Source: Erysipelotrichaceae bacterium
Lineage (GTDB): Bacteria; Bacillota_I; Bacilli_A; Erysipelotrichales; Erysipelotrichaceae
NCBI GenBank assembly: GCA_030525525.1
Contig: JAUNEN010000017.1
Span: forward strand, 1-47,720
Direction: 5' to 3'
Length of the DNA stretch: 47,720 bases
Shown: one piece after another, positions 8,435 to 20,044 of the stretch
Numbering within the stretch: the first letter of the stretch is position 1
Layout of the letters: each line of letters begins with the position of its first letter
Position numbers and translations under genes: made by a program
Notes under the pieces: generated by a model
Seen by the model: the letters and a program-made list of their open reading frames with translations, nothing else
Told to the model about the DNA's origin: nothing
The model's database searches: none

Positions 8435-9193
8435 TTAAGCGATATGAACTTCACAGATGCTTTTCAGTTCTTCAAGATCTTTTTCAGAAACTTTGGAATC
8501 GGTAATGACATGATCGAAATCAGAAAGCCTGTAGAATTCATAGAAATCATAATTGCCGAATTTGCTGGAATCCGCCGCAAGATATTTTTCGGCAGCAGAG
8601 TTCAGTGCAAATTTCTGGATTTCCCCTTCTGCTTCACTGTATGTATAAACGCCCTGTTCGGCAATTCCGTTGACACTGATCATTGCTTTGGAAAAGCGCA
8701 TATTCTTTAATGCACAGATTGCGGCAGTGCCGACAAATGCGCCGGTCACCTTGCGGTATTCCCCGCCGCTTAAAATCAGATCAACACTTGTGCTCTGATT
8801 CAGAATTTCAAAAACCGGCAGGCTGTTTGTCACAACCCTGATCTTCTTGTTCATTAATTCTTCGGCAATCATTTCAATGGTTGTGCCCGGTCCCAGAAAT
8901 ATAGTTTCCCCTTCATTCACAAATGAGGCTGCAAGTGCTGCGATCTCTTTTTTTTCGTCTTCATGAAGGCTTTTCTTTTCAATATGCGTGCGTTCGTATG
9001 AATTTCCGCTTTCTGCGATGCGTCTTGCGCCGCCATGCGTTCTGATCAGAAGCCCTGCTTTTTCCAGTTCATTCAGATCTCTGCGTACCGTCATATCGGA
9101 AACTGATAAAGCTTCCATAATCTGACTGACACTCACACTGCCCGATTGATTGAGAATTCTGAGCAATTTAGCCTGTCGCTCTTCTTTTTTCAT
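8435..9193 (-). CDS. lacR: DeoR-family repressor, probable lactose operon regulator
   Basis: 252-residue DeoR/GlpR-type regulator. The N-terminal winged helix-turn-helix (about residues 5-58) has the family signature SVSDMTVRRDLNELEKAG followed by RTHGGA; the rest is the sugar-phosphate-sensing domain (about 75-235), with FLGPGTT and NSLPV loops that normally contact the phosphorylated inducer. It is transcribed away from lacABCDFEG across a 360-base region with three inverted repeats, which supports a role as LacR, repressing until tagatose-6-phosphate builds up (known for staphylococcal and streptococcal LacR; inferred here). The ATG follows AGGATGGG. Its own probable promoter is at 9217-9245. 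Confidence 0.85.
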   Translation of the reverse strand: MKKEERQAKLLRILNQSGSVSVSQIMEALSVSDMTVRRDLNELEKAGLLIRTHGGARRIAESGNSYERTHIEKKSLHEDEKKEIAALAASFVNEGETIFLGPGTTIEMIAEELMNKKIRVVTNSLPVFEILNQSTSVDLILSGGEYRKVTGAFVGTAAICALKNMRFSKAMISVNGIAEQGVYTYSEAEGEIQKFALNSAAEKYLAADSSKFGNYDFYEFYRLSDFDHVITDSKVSEKDLEELKSICEVHIA

Positions 9194-9216
9194 AAGTTAC
9201 CCATCCTGCTGTTTAT

Positions 9217-9245
9217 ATTGTACTCGATATGAGCAAATCGAACAA
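9217..9245 (-). promoter_or_regulatory. Probable lacR promoter
   Basis: Minus-strand TTGTTC (9240-9245) and TACAAT (9217-9222) lie 17 bases apart, about 20 bases ahead of the lacR ribosome site. Confidence 0.5.
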
Positions 9246-9362
9246 CACAATCAAACAAACAATCAATCTTTTTGTTCGGTCAGAATTGAAACCGGATCAT
9301 AAGAAAAAGCACATATTTTCACACTCTTTATAATGTTTTCTTCTTAGAACGAATTGTTTGGT

Positions 9363-9377
9363 TGTTTATATCAAACA
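9363..9377. promoter_or_regulatory. LacR-type operator O1
   Basis: Inverted repeat TGTTT-ATATC-AAACA, the most upstream of three similar 15-base sites. It starts 34 bases before O2. Confidence 0.6.
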
Positions 9378-9396
9378 ATAAACTTTCTTATAATGG

Positions 9397-9411
9397 TGTT
9401 TATTTTAAACA
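9397..9411. promoter_or_regulatory. LacR-type operator O2
   Basis: Inverted repeat TGTTT-ATTTT-AAACA, located between O1 and the promoter and starting 31 bases before O3. The arms are identical to those of O1. Confidence 0.6.
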
Positions 9412-9418
9412 ATTGTTA

Positions 9419-9447
9419 TTGACTACGTGTTTGTTTCAAACTATATT
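9419..9447 (+). promoter_or_regulatory. lacABCDFEG promoter
   Basis: TTGACT (9419-9424) and TATATT (9442-9447) are separated by exactly 17 bases, close to the sigma-A consensus. The spacer is almost entirely filled by operator O3, so a bound repressor would block RNA polymerase directly. Transcription should start near 9454. Confidence 0.8.
9428..9442. promoter_or_regulatory. LacR-type operator O3 inside the lac promoter
   Basis: Inverted repeat TGTTT-GTTTC-AAACT, matching O1 and O2 except for the last base. It fills the gap between the -35 and -10 boxes. Confidence 0.6.
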
Positions 9448-9553
9448 GAAGTTGCTGAAAGGAAGAGCTCACCTTTCGCATAAGGCTCTTAAGAACCCGG
9501 AATTTCCCCAATCAGGACTGCGCAGTCTTCCATAAAAAAAAGGAGACAGATCT

Positions 9554-10009
9554 ATGTCAGTAATTCTTGGATCAGATCGCTATGGCTATGAACTGAAAGA
9601 AGTTCTGAAGAAAGAACTTCTCGCTCATAACTATGACGTGATCGATGTAACAGAAACAAAAGATTACGACTTTATTGATGCATCCCTTGCAGCGGCGAAA
9701 CTGCTTTATGAAAACGACGGGAACTTCGGCATCATCATCGATGCCTGGGGATCCGGTCCCTTCATGACGCTGACCCGCCTCAAGGGAATCATCGCCGCAC
9801 AGGTTTCAGACGAAAGATCAGCTTACATGACGCGTGCTCATAATAACGCTCATATCATTACCATCGGTTCAAAGATCACCGGCCCCGAACTTGCCGTCAG
9901 AATTGCCCATGCATTTTTACAAGGCAGCTATGAAGGCGGCCGTCATCATATCCGTGTTGACATGCTCAACAAAATGGGCAGATATCTGCCTGAACTCAAG
10001 GAGGGATGA
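9554..10009 (+). CDS. lacA: Galactose-6-phosphate isomerase subunit LacA
   Basis: One subunit of the LacAB isomerase that converts D-galactose-6-phosphate to D-tagatose-6-phosphate. It belongs to the RpiB/LacA/LacB fold: [13 protein letters not shown] at the N terminus is the sugar-binding start of the family, and residues around 61-75 match the LacA type. The usual RpiB active-site cysteine loop is replaced by DAWGSGP, as expected for LacA, which depends on LacB for activity. 151 residues is close to the normal 142. The ATG follows AAAGGAGA. It is first in the lac operon and only three bases from lacB. Confidence 0.93.
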   Translation: MSVILGSDRYGYELKEVLKKELLAHNYDVIDVTETKDYDFIDASLAAAKLLYENDGNFGIIIDAWGSGPFMTLTRLKGIIAAQVSDERSAYMTRAHNNAHIITIGSKITGPELAVRIAHAFLQGSYEGGRHHIRVDMLNKMGRYLPELKEG

Positions 10010-10012
10010 AAC

Positions 10013-10525
10013 ATGAAAATTGCTTTGGGATGCGACCATATCGCAACCGATGAGAAAATCCAGGTTTCGGAACATCTGAAGCAGGCAGGACATACAGTCA
10101 TTGACTGCGGCACCTATGATCACTTCCGCACCCATTATCCGATCTACGGAAAGAAGGTCGGCGAACTGGTAGCCAGAGGTGATGCAGATTTAGGTATCTG
10201 CATCTGCGGAACCGGTGTCGGCATCAACAATGCCGTCAATAAGGTTCCCGGCATCCGCTCGGCACTTGTCCGTGATCTTGCCGCAGCAGTGAATGCAAAA
10301 GAAGAACTCAACGCCAATGTGATCGGCTTCGGCGGAAAGATCACAGGCATCTTTCTGATCAACGACATCATCGATGCTTTTATCGCTGCAGAGTATCACC
10401 CCACAGAGGAAAGTGAAAGACTGCTCGCAAAAATGGCAGCTCTTAATACCTCAGCAGAGAATCAGGAAAGCCCTGACTTCTTCGATGAATTTTTAGAGAA
10501 GTGGGACAGAGGTGAATACAGATGA
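10013..10525 (+). CDS. lacB: Galactose-6-phosphate isomerase subunit LacB
   Basis: Partner subunit of LacA in the cytoplasmic tagatose-6-phosphate pathway. The 170-residue product starts with the RpiB-type [13 protein letters not shown] and carries the [15 protein letters not shown] loop with the active-site cysteine missing from LacA, as known for this two-subunit enzyme. Length matches other LacB proteins (about 171). A GGAGGG site precedes the ATG. The stop codon overlaps the lacC start as ATGA. Confidence 0.95.
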   Translation: MKIALGCDHIATDEKIQVSEHLKQAGHTVIDCGTYDHFRTHYPIYGKKVGELVARGDADLGICICGTGVGINNAVNKVPGIRSALVRDLAAAVNAKEELNANVIGFGGKITGIFLINDIIDAFIAAEYHPTEESERLLAKMAALNTSAENQESPDFFDEFLEKWDRGEYR

Positions 10526-11454
10526 TTCTTACTGTTACTCTCAATCCTTCCGTGGATATTGCATATCAGTTTGAATCATTTGAAACCGATACACTCAACC
10601 GCCCCACCCTGACACGCAAGACAGCAGGAGGAAAAGGCCTCAATGTCACCCGTGTTCTCAGATCTCTCGGTGAAGATGTGAAAGCTTCCGGCTTTCTCGG
10701 CGGCACCAATGGCGAATTCATTCTGAATGAACTGCGCAAAGCCAATGTCAGGACTGCTTTTGAAAGTATTCCCGATGATACCCGCAACTGCATTGCCATC
10801 CTGCATGAAGGCAGGCAGACAGAAATCCTTGAAAAAGGACCGCTCATTTCCCATCGGGATTCAGTACTTTTCAAAAGAAACTTCGGCACACTTCTGAACG
10901 GCTGCGAGGCTGCCGTCTTTTCGGGAAGCCTGCCGCAGGGAATTGATGACACATTTTATGCAGAGTTGATTGAAATTGCTCATGCATCAGGAATCACGAC
11001 AGTTCTTGACTGCTCAAATGCGCCGCTGCGCAAAGCATTGAAAGCTGAGATCAAGCCGGACGTTATCAAGCCGAATATTGATGAGCTGCGCAATCTTCTG
11101 AAGCGGGAAGTCTCAAAAGAAGTATCTTCATTGAAAGCTGCACTTCTTGATGAAACATTCGCTTCTGTGCCATGGGTCATTGTGTCCCTTGGCAAAGACG
11201 GCTGTTTTGCAAAACATCACAATACATTTTATCTCGTTACAATCCCGTCGATCAGAGTGGTGAATCCGGTCGGCTCCGGCGATTCAACCGTTGCCGGCAT
11301 CGCTTCCGCGCTTGTTCATAATTTCGAGGATGAAGCGCTTTTAAAGCACGCCAATACACTCGGCATGCTGAATGCGATGGAAGCGGAAACAGGATGCGTC
11401 AATCTGAAAAACTATGACAGCTTATATAAACAGATCATTGTCAGAAAGGTATGA
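10522..11454 (+). CDS. lacC: Tagatose-6-phosphate kinase
   Basis: PfkB-family sugar kinase that phosphorylates D-tagatose-6-phosphate to the 1,6-bisphosphate. Its 310 residues have the first PfkB signature ([16 protein letters not shown], about residues 36-51) and the second near the C terminus ([13 protein letters not shown]), which includes the catalytic aspartate in GSGD. The same fold serves 1-phosphofructokinase, but position between lacB and lacD decides the call. Starts by ATGA overlap with lacB and ends by ATGA overlap with lacD, so translation of these genes is coupled. Confidence 0.94.
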   Translation: MILTVTLNPSVDIAYQFESFETDTLNRPTLTRKTAGGKGLNVTRVLRSLGEDVKASGFLGGTNGEFILNELRKANVRTAFESIPDDTRNCIAILHEGRQTEILEKGPLISHRDSVLFKRNFGTLLNGCEAAVFSGSLPQGIDDTFYAELIEIAHASGITTVLDCSNAPLRKALKAEIKPDVIKPNIDELRNLLKREVSKEVSSLKAALLDETFASVPWVIVSLGKDGCFAKHHNTFYLVTIPSIRVVNPVGSGDSTVAGIASALVHNFEDEALLKHANTLGMLNAMEAETGCVNLKNYDSLYKQIIVRKV

Positions 11455-12437
11455 CTATGACATTAACAGAAAACAAGAGAAAACATATGGACCGTCTTTC
11501 CGATGAGAACGGATTCATCTCCGCCCTCGCCTTTGATCAGCGCGGGGCACTCAGGAAATTAATGACAGCGAACAATCTCGAACCGACAGAAGACGCAATG
11601 AAGCTTCTGAAAAAACTGGTTGCCGAAGAGCTGACACCCTATGCATCAGGGATTCTGCTCGATCCTGAATACGGCCTTGATGCGGCAAGGGCGAGGGATC
11701 CCCGCTGCGGACTGCTGCTGGCTTATGAAAAAACAGGCTATGACACAAACAGCACAAAGAGACTGCCGGATTGTCTGGATGGCCGCAGCGTGAAAAGGCT
11801 TCATGAGGCCGGGGCAGATGCACTCAAGTTCCTGCTCTACTATGATCCGGACGGCGACCCTGAAAACAACATTCTCAAGCAGGCTTATATCGAACGGATC
11901 GGTTCAGAGTGCGCCGGCGAAGATATTCCTTTCTTTCTTGAAATCGTGACATATGACGAAAAAGGAGCAGATCCTTCGGGTGCTTCATATGCCCGCATCA
12001 AGCCGCACAAAGTCATTGAAGCAATGAAAGTATTCAACGCTCCGCGCTTTGGCATCGACATGCTCAAGGTTGAAGTTCCCCTCAACATGAAATATGTCGA
12101 AGGCTTCGCAGAATCTGAAGTTGTCTATTCGAAAGAGGCTGCCAGAGAATGGTTCCTTCTTCAGGAACAGGCAGGCCGGCTGCCCTATATCTATCTCAGT
12201 GCAGGTGTCTCGGCAGATCTTTTCCGGAAAACCCTTGAATTTGCAAAAGAATCAGGTGCCCGCTTCAACGGCGTGTTGTGCGGTCGGGCCACATGGGCAG
12301 GAAGTGTTAAAGCCTTTGCAGAAAACGGTGAAAAAGGTGCCCGCGAATGGTTGAGAACCACCGGAGCCGACAACATCAAAGCTCTTAACAAAGTACTTAA
12401 AAAGACTGCTGTTTCATGGAAAGAAAAAGCAGAGTAA
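11451..12437 (+). CDS. lacD: Tagatose-1,6-bisphosphate aldolase
   Basis: Class I aldolase that splits tagatose-1,6-bisphosphate into glyceraldehyde-3-phosphate and dihydroxyacetone phosphate. The 328 residues form a TIM barrel; the Schiff-base lysine is expected at K206 in [10 protein letters not shown], with AFDQRGALR near the N terminus and SAGVSADLF near the phosphate site, all typical of LacD. Two ATG codons six bases apart (11451 and 11457) could start it: the first overlaps the lacC stop, the second sits better behind AAAGG. Some LacD proteins also act as regulators in streptococci; nothing here shows that. Confidence 0.94.
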   Translation: MTMTLTENKRKHMDRLSDENGFISALAFDQRGALRKLMTANNLEPTEDAMKLLKKLVAEELTPYASGILLDPEYGLDAARARDPRCGLLLAYEKTGYDTNSTKRLPDCLDGRSVKRLHEAGADALKFLLYYDPDGDPENNILKQAYIERIGSECAGEDIPFFLEIVTYDEKGADPSGASYARIKPHKVIEAMKVFNAPRFGIDMLKVEVPLNMKYVEGFAESEVVYSKEAAREWFLLQEQAGRLPYIYLSAGVSADLFRKTLEFAKESGARFNGVLCGRATWAGSVKAFAENGEKGAREWLRTTGADNIKALNKVLKKTAVSWKEKAE

Positions 12438-12450
12438 ACAGGAGGAACTC

Positions 12451-12762
12451 ATGAACAGAGAAGAAGTCACATTGCTCGGATTTGAAATCGTCGCTTATGC
12501 AGGTGATGCCCGTTCCAAAATGCTGGATGCTTTAAAAGCTGCCGAAAAAGGAGAATTCGCCCGTGCCGAAGAGCTGACCAAAGAAGCGGAAACCTGCCTC
12601 AATGATGCGCACAAGGCACAGACAACCCTGCTTCAGCAGGAAGCATCCGGTGAAGACATTGCCTACAGCATTACCATGATGCACGGTCAGGATCACCTGA
12701 TGACATCCATCCTGCTTCATGATCTGATGAAGCATCTCATTGAACTTTATAAAAGGAGCTGA
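12451..12762 (+). CDS. lacF: PTS lactose-specific IIA component
   Basis: Cytoplasmic phosphocarrier that moves phosphate from HPr to the IIB domain of LacE. The 103-residue all-helical protein has the conserved phosphorylation histidine H78 in MMHGQDHLM, at the same number as in the well-studied staphylococcal and lactococcal proteins. [12 protein letters not shown] near the N terminus is also typical of the lactose/cellobiose IIA family. The ATG follows ACAGGAGGA, 13 bases after lacD. Confidence 0.95.
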   Translation: MNREEVTLLGFEIVAYAGDARSKMLDALKAAEKGEFARAEELTKEAETCLNDAHKAQTTLLQQEASGEDIAYSITMMHGQDHLMTSILLHDLMKHLIELYKRS

Positions 12763-12765
12763 CAC

Positions 12766-15863
<3,098 letters not shown>

Positions 15864-15876
15864 CTCCTCCCCACTG

Positions 15877-15906
15877 GGCAGCACTCCTCAAAGAGTGCTG
15901 CCTTTT
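15877..15906 (+). terminator. lac operon terminator
   Basis: GGCAGCACTC and GAGTGCTGCC form a perfect 10-bp stem around a six-base loop, followed by TTTT. It starts 14 bases after the lacG stop. Confidence 0.9.
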
Positions 15907-15917
15907 CTGTCGTTCAT

Positions 15918-15945
15918 AAAAACCGGAAACTGAATTCCGGTTTTT
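15918..15945. terminator. Bidirectional terminator after lac operon and surface protein gene
   Basis: AAAAACCGGAA pairs perfectly with TTCCGGTTTTT. The flanking A and T runs make it work in both directions: as backup for lac and as terminator for the minus-strand surface protein gene ending at 15969. Confidence 0.85.
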
Positions 15946-15968
15946 ATTATGATCCTTTTGAATTGTGA

Positions 15969-18245
15969 TCAAAGTTCTGCGTAGCGGCGCAGGAATGTGA
16001 CGATCATCGCTCTTGTACATGACTGACCGACACCGAATCTGCCCGTACCGTCATTGAGACCGACCGTGATGCCCTTGGAAGCCGCCCAGTTGATCGGCTC
16101 ATAGTAATACTTCTCATATGCGACATCGCGGAAGTTGTACCATCCTGAATAATACGGCGAACCTGCAGCTCTGTATAAGAATGTGACGCACATTTCTCTT
16201 GTGCACGGCATGCCGACTCCGAATCTGCCCGTACCGTCATTGAGACCGACTGTAATTCCCTGGCTTGCAGCCCATGAGATCGGCTTGAAATACCAGTCTG
16301 TGCTTCTGACATCGGTGAATTCCTGATAGGTTTCCGGTTCCGGCTCACCCATGAGTCTCCATAAGAATGTGACAATCTGTTCTCTTGTGCATGCCCATTC
16401 CGGTGAGAAGCGTCCGTGACCGCCATGACCGACCGTGATGTTGTTGTCAGCTGCCCAGTATACAGGATCAAAGTAGTATCTGCCTGAATCAGCCACATCC
16501 GTAAACATGACGCGGACTGTACATGTATCGCTCTGACCGTAGAGTGTGTAAGCTGTGATTTCGGTTGTGCCTGCTCTTAACGCTGTGACTTTACCGTTTG
16601 TATCAACACTTGCAACCTCCATATTGGATGATGTCCAGATAATCTCAGGTGAAGCACCTGCAGGTGATACAGTTGTTCTGAGTGTCTGAGAAGCATCGTA
16701 GAGAAGATTGAGTGAGTTTTCAGCGATCGCAAAGCTGACCGGTGAAGCTGCAGTCAGTGCCGGAATTTCGATTTCCTGATATTGTGTGCCGAAGACTTCA
16801 TTTTCAAATTCAGCGACAAGTCTTCCGGTGCCCGGTTCACTTTCGGTCGGTTCCTTGATGACTTCATATGAAACAGGAACGGTCTCTTTGAGTTCTTCAT
16901 GGCCATGGGCACAGATCACGGAAGCTGTGGCCGTACTGCGGTCATCCGCCCACTCAAAGACCGGTTCGCCATAGTCGTGATCATTTGTTTTGAGAAGAGC
17001 GACATAGCGCTCGCTTGTATAATCTTTTCCTTCAATATTGAGTGTTGCCGTATAGACAATCGAGCCATCCTGATAGCAGAGAGGTTCCGTCCTGACGGAA
17101 GTCACAACCGCTTCCCCGCTGCCGGCATGGGCCGCATCAACAGTGCATACATAATCTGCCGAAGCACTCGAGTAGTCATCCGCCCACATCCATGTAAACC
17201 GGAAATCATGTACGTGATTGCGCGTCTGTACATTGAGCCTCCGGCTGATCCGGTAGCTGCCGCACGTCTTGTCGATCGTCACCGTGGCTTTGCCCGGTTT
17301 CACCGCCACAAGTTTTCCGTTTTCCACCTTGAGAACTGATGTATCGGAGCTCCTCACAGTTGTTCCGATGGCCGGTTTGTAGAGTGTCCAGCCGTTGTGA
17401 TAGAGTTCTGCATTCACATTCGGAATATTGACCGGATAGCCGATTTCAACGATCATGTTCGGATCTTTTTCAAGCTTTGAAGAGGCAAAGCCGCCGCTCA
17501 TTGATACCGAGTCGGAAGGAATGTTGATATTCACATTTCTGTAGTTCGTATCATAGCTGACCGCATTGTTTGAAACATAGATCGACGAGAATTCCATAAC
17601 CCAGCAAATTGACCCATTGCATTGACAGCAGGCAATACCGACAGCTCTCAGTGCAGAGTTGAGCATGACACGTCTGTGAATCTGGCCGACATAGTCGTAA
17701 TCGTCTTCCTTCCATCTGTTGAAGGCGGCATCCGCACTGCCGTAACCGATCGCAATGCATTCAACCCGCCAGCCGCTGCTGAAGAAGGACGGATATGCTG
17801 TCTTATAATCACTGCCGTCCGGTCTCTTATGATTGTAATCAAACACGATACCGATTTCGGCTGCTCTCTGCATTGCTACCTTTTCAAGTTCATAGTCATA
17901 ATAGAGACCTGACAGACCTGTATACCATGTCTTTGTTGAATTATCTGAATTCCATGCCCACGTCTCATTGCCGGTGCGGAATGCATTGATCTTCGGCAGA
18001 ATGGAGCGGGCTTCATCCTGATAATAAGCAGCCTGCATTGTAATGGTGGCGGTACCTGCATTGATCGATGCGTCCGCTTCTGCCGGAACAAGTTCATCTC
18101 CTTCACTGATTCCGGGCTCTTCATCAAGCTGCCATTCTGATTCGGTTTCGCCGGTTTCTTCGGCATACACCGGACTCAGAATACTGACGGATAAAAATGC
18201 AGCTGTCAGAATTCTGAACAGTTTCCCTGATATTGATGTTCTCAT
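15969..18245 (-). CDS. Secreted CAP-domain / Ig-like / SLH surface protein
   Basis: Large cell-surface protein of 758 residues, exported by a signal peptide (about residues 1-28, cleavage expected after VYA). A CAP/SCP-like domain follows (about 55-220, with NAFRT, IHRRVMLNSALRAVGIA), then two Ig-like BIG2-type domains (about 260-345 and 500-570, with VKPGKATVTI and LRAGTTEITAY) around a less clear beta-rich region. The C terminus has three SLH-like repeats (about 575-758, motif ...CTRE..VTFLWR), which in other bacteria hold proteins to wall polymers. No LPXTG sortase signal is present. The start at 18245 is preferred because GGAGG lies before it. Function is unknown; attachment or wall modification are guesses. 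Confidence 0.85.
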   Translation of the reverse strand: MRTSISGKLFRILTAAFLSVSILSPVYAEETGETESEWQLDEEPGISEGDELVPAEADASINAGTATITMQAAYYQDEARSILPKINAFRTGNETWAWNSDNSTKTWYTGLSGLYYDYELEKVAMQRAAEIGIVFDYNHKRPDGSDYKTAYPSFFSSGWRVECIAIGYGSADAAFNRWKEDDYDYVGQIHRRVMLNSALRAVGIACCQCNGSICWVMEFSSIYVSNNAVSYDTNYRNVNINIPSDSVSMSGGFASSKLEKDPNMIVEIGYPVNIPNVNAELYHNGWTLYKPAIGTTVRSSDTSVLKVENGKLVAVKPGKATVTIDKTCGSYRISRRLNVQTRNHVHDFRFTWMWADDYSSASADYVCTVDAAHAGSGEAVVTSVRTEPLCYQDGSIVYTATLNIEGKDYTSERYVALLKTNDHDYGEPVFEWADDRSTATASVICAHGHEELKETVPVSYEVIKEPTESEPGTGRLVAEFENEVFGTQYQEIEIPALTAASPVSFAIAENSLNLLYDASQTLRTTVSPAGASPEIIWTSSNMEVASVDTNGKVTALRAGTTEITAYTLYGQSDTCTVRVMFTDVADSGRYYFDPVYWAADNNITVGHGGHGRFSPEWACTREQIVTFLWRLMGEPEPETYQEFTDVRSTDWYFKPISWAASQGITVGLNDGTGRFGVGMPCTREMCVTFLYRAAGSPYYSGWYNFRDVAYEKYYYEPINWAASKGITVGLNDGTGRFGVGQSCTRAMIVTFLRRYAEL
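16034..16250 (-). repeat. Duplicated SLH-repeat DNA within the surface protein gene
   Basis: A 31-base stretch at 16034-16064 recurs exactly at 16220-16250, one 186-base (62-codon) SLH unit apart, and surrounding bases are also similar. It codes for the VGLNDGTGRFG segment of the last two SLH units. The third unit further upstream is clearly more divergent, so the last two look recently duplicated or gene-converted. Confidence 0.85.
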
Positions 18246-18433
18246 AATGATCCTCCGTTTCATCATCCTTACAGGAATTGCAGTATTTTATGTTCTGCTT
18301 CATACTTCGCTACAGAAATTTTAGCACAATCTGCACACCGTCATCACTATGCAAACGATATATCGGCCATAGCTATCCTGCAGGACAGGTCATTGCTGAA
18401 GCTGTTGTTTTTTTTCTGTTTCGTCAGGATTGC

Positions 18434-18462
18434 TTACATCAGAATCATACAGGGACTATAAT
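18434..18462 (+). promoter_or_regulatory. Probable promoter of the first MATE gene
   Basis: TTACAT (18434-18439) and a perfect TATAAT (18457-18462) are 17 bases apart, 31 bases before the MATE start codon. Confidence 0.6.
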
Positions 18463-18493
18463 AGCTGTGTTATTCACACAAGAGGTAATCCAG

Positions 18494-19885
18494 ATGGCTT
18501 CAAAGAATATTTCCAAAGATGATCTGTTTGCGAAAGTACCCGTCGCACAGGCACTGTTCACAATGGCAGTGCCGACGATCATTTCGCAGATCATCAATCT
18601 GATCTATAACGTGGTCGATGCTTTTTTTATCGGCCGTACCGGCAACTCATATATGATGGCTGCCACAAGCGTCACCCTGACAATGGTCATGATGACGGTG
18701 GCACTCTCAAATCTTTTCGGGATCGGCGGCGGCTCCCAGGTTGCCCGGCTCATGGGCAGAAAGAAAGAGAATGATGCAAAATGCGTCAGTGCCTTCAGCT
18801 TCTATGGTGCAATCTGCATCGCTCTGCTCTATTCGCTGCTTGTGTTCATCTTTCTTGACCCGCTGCTAAGAACCCTTGGTGCATCCGATGCAACGATCGG
18901 CTATGCCCATAACTATGCACTGATTGTCATCGTGCTCGGTTCACTTCCTTCCATCCTTTCCCAGGCACTTGCCCATCTTTTAAGAAATACCGGCTTTTCA
19001 TCCAAAGCAAGCTTCGGTCTTTCCATGGGAGGAATTCTGAACTGCTTCCTTGATCCGCTCTTCATGTTTGTCATACTGCCGAAAGGCAATGAGGTCACCG
19101 GTGCAGCGATTGCCACAACGATCTCAAATGTCATTTCCTGTCTGTATCTGCTCTATGCATTTATGAATGCGAAAAAGGAAGCTCCCCTTTCATACAGATT
19201 CACCGATGCCGGAAAAATCAGCTCCGATAACATCAGGGCAGTCTTTACGGTCGGCGTTCCTTCGGCCCTGCTGACAGGATTATTCGATCTTGCCAATATC
19301 TGTGTCAATATCATCGCTTCTTCCCACAGCGATCTCGTACTTGCCGGCATGGGCATTGTCATGAAGGTGGAACGCATTCCCAACGCAATCAATATCGGCA
19401 TCTGTCAGGGAATGCTGCCGATCGTCGCTTACAACTACTCTTCCGGCAACCGGAAAAGAATGAAGGATACAATCAATACGGCAAGATTGTCAGGACTCAT
19501 CATTTCGTTCCTCAGCATCATCTTCTTTCAGATCTTTGCAAATGATGCCGCTAAATTGTTCTTAAGTACAAAAGGTAGCGATGCTGAGACAGCTCTGAAA
19601 ACAATCGGCTATGCAGCCCTCTTCTTAAGGATCAGATGCCTGGCTTCCCCTGTTCAGCTGCTCAACTACCACACCTCCTACTGCATGCAGGCAATGGGAA
19701 AAGGAAAAGAAACTCTTCTGCACGCATTTGTCAGAGAATTGCTGATGTATATTCCGATGATGTTTATACTGGACCGTCTGTTCGGTGAAACCGGACTGGC
19801 CTGTGCATTACCAGTCGGTGAAGGCCTTGCGGCAATCTTTGCACTGTATCTTCTGCATCGTACGATTCAGTCTGAAAATGCATAA
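18494..19885 (+). CDS. MATE-family multidrug/metabolite exporter
   Basis: Twelve-helix membrane antiporter of 463 residues, expected to export drugs or metabolites using a sodium or proton gradient. The family start is clear: PVAQALFTMAVPTIISQIINLIYN leads into DAFFIGRTGN, and the two homologous six-helix halves repeat similar AVPxxI/GVPSAL motifs near residues 20 and 250. The ATG at 18494 follows AGAGGT; a much longer reading from 18278 has no ribosome site and would add 72 residues unlike the family. It is transcribed alone, divergent from the surface protein gene. Substrate cannot be told from the sequence. Confidence 0.88.
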   Translation: MASKNISKDDLFAKVPVAQALFTMAVPTIISQIINLIYNVVDAFFIGRTGNSYMMAATSVTLTMVMMTVALSNLFGIGGGSQVARLMGRKKENDAKCVSAFSFYGAICIALLYSLLVFIFLDPLLRTLGASDATIGYAHNYALIVIVLGSLPSILSQALAHLLRNTGFSSKASFGLSMGGILNCFLDPLFMFVILPKGNEVTGAAIATTISNVISCLYLLYAFMNAKKEAPLSYRFTDAGKISSDNIRAVFTVGVPSALLTGLFDLANICVNIIASSHSDLVLAGMGIVMKVERIPNAINIGICQGMLPIVAYNYSSGNRKRMKDTINTARLSGLIISFLSIIFFQIFANDAAKLFLSTKGSDAETALKTIGYAALFLRIRCLASPVQLLNYHTSYCMQAMGKGKETLLHAFVRELLMYIPMMFILDRLFGETGLACALPVGEGLAAIFALYLLHRTIQSENA

Positions 19886-19901
19886 GCAAATTATGATATC
19901 C

Positions 19902-19948
19902 AAAAAGCTGTTGTGAACTTCAGAATCTGAAGCGTGGCAGCTTTTTTT
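19902..19948 (+). terminator. Terminator after the first MATE gene
   Basis: AAAAAGCTG pairs with CAGCTTTTT; inside it CTTCAG and CTGAAG add a second stem. A T-run completes the signal. Confidence 0.75.
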
Positions 19949-20044
19949 GATACAGAAATCCGAAAAATTCTGAGGAATCTGAAAGCCTTCCCTGAATAAA
20001 TATACTAAGTGAGAAAAAACACTTGATTTTAACAGGGAGGCTTT

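Larger units (their letters stand above)
9194..9553. other. lacR-lac intergenic control region
   Basis: This 360-base gap without genes holds divergent promoters, three LacR-type inverted repeats and a roughly 100-base leader for lacA. In the leader AAGAGC (9463-9468) can pair with GCTCTT (9485-9490), and GACTGCGCAGTC (9516-9527) is self-complementary. No T-run follows either, and no antiterminator gene is nearby, so repression rather than antitermination is the likely control. A near-match to a CcpA cre site (9286-9301, one key base wrong) is not strong enough to call. Confidence 0.75.

Noticed and set aside
9286-9301. Possible CcpA cre site in the lac control region
   Set aside because: One of the most conserved positions of the cre consensus does not match, and it lies far upstream of the promoter. 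Not called.
18278-18493. Extended N terminus of the first MATE protein
   Set aside because: The extra 72 residues do not resemble MATE proteins, no ribosome site precedes them, and a good promoter lies inside this stretch.
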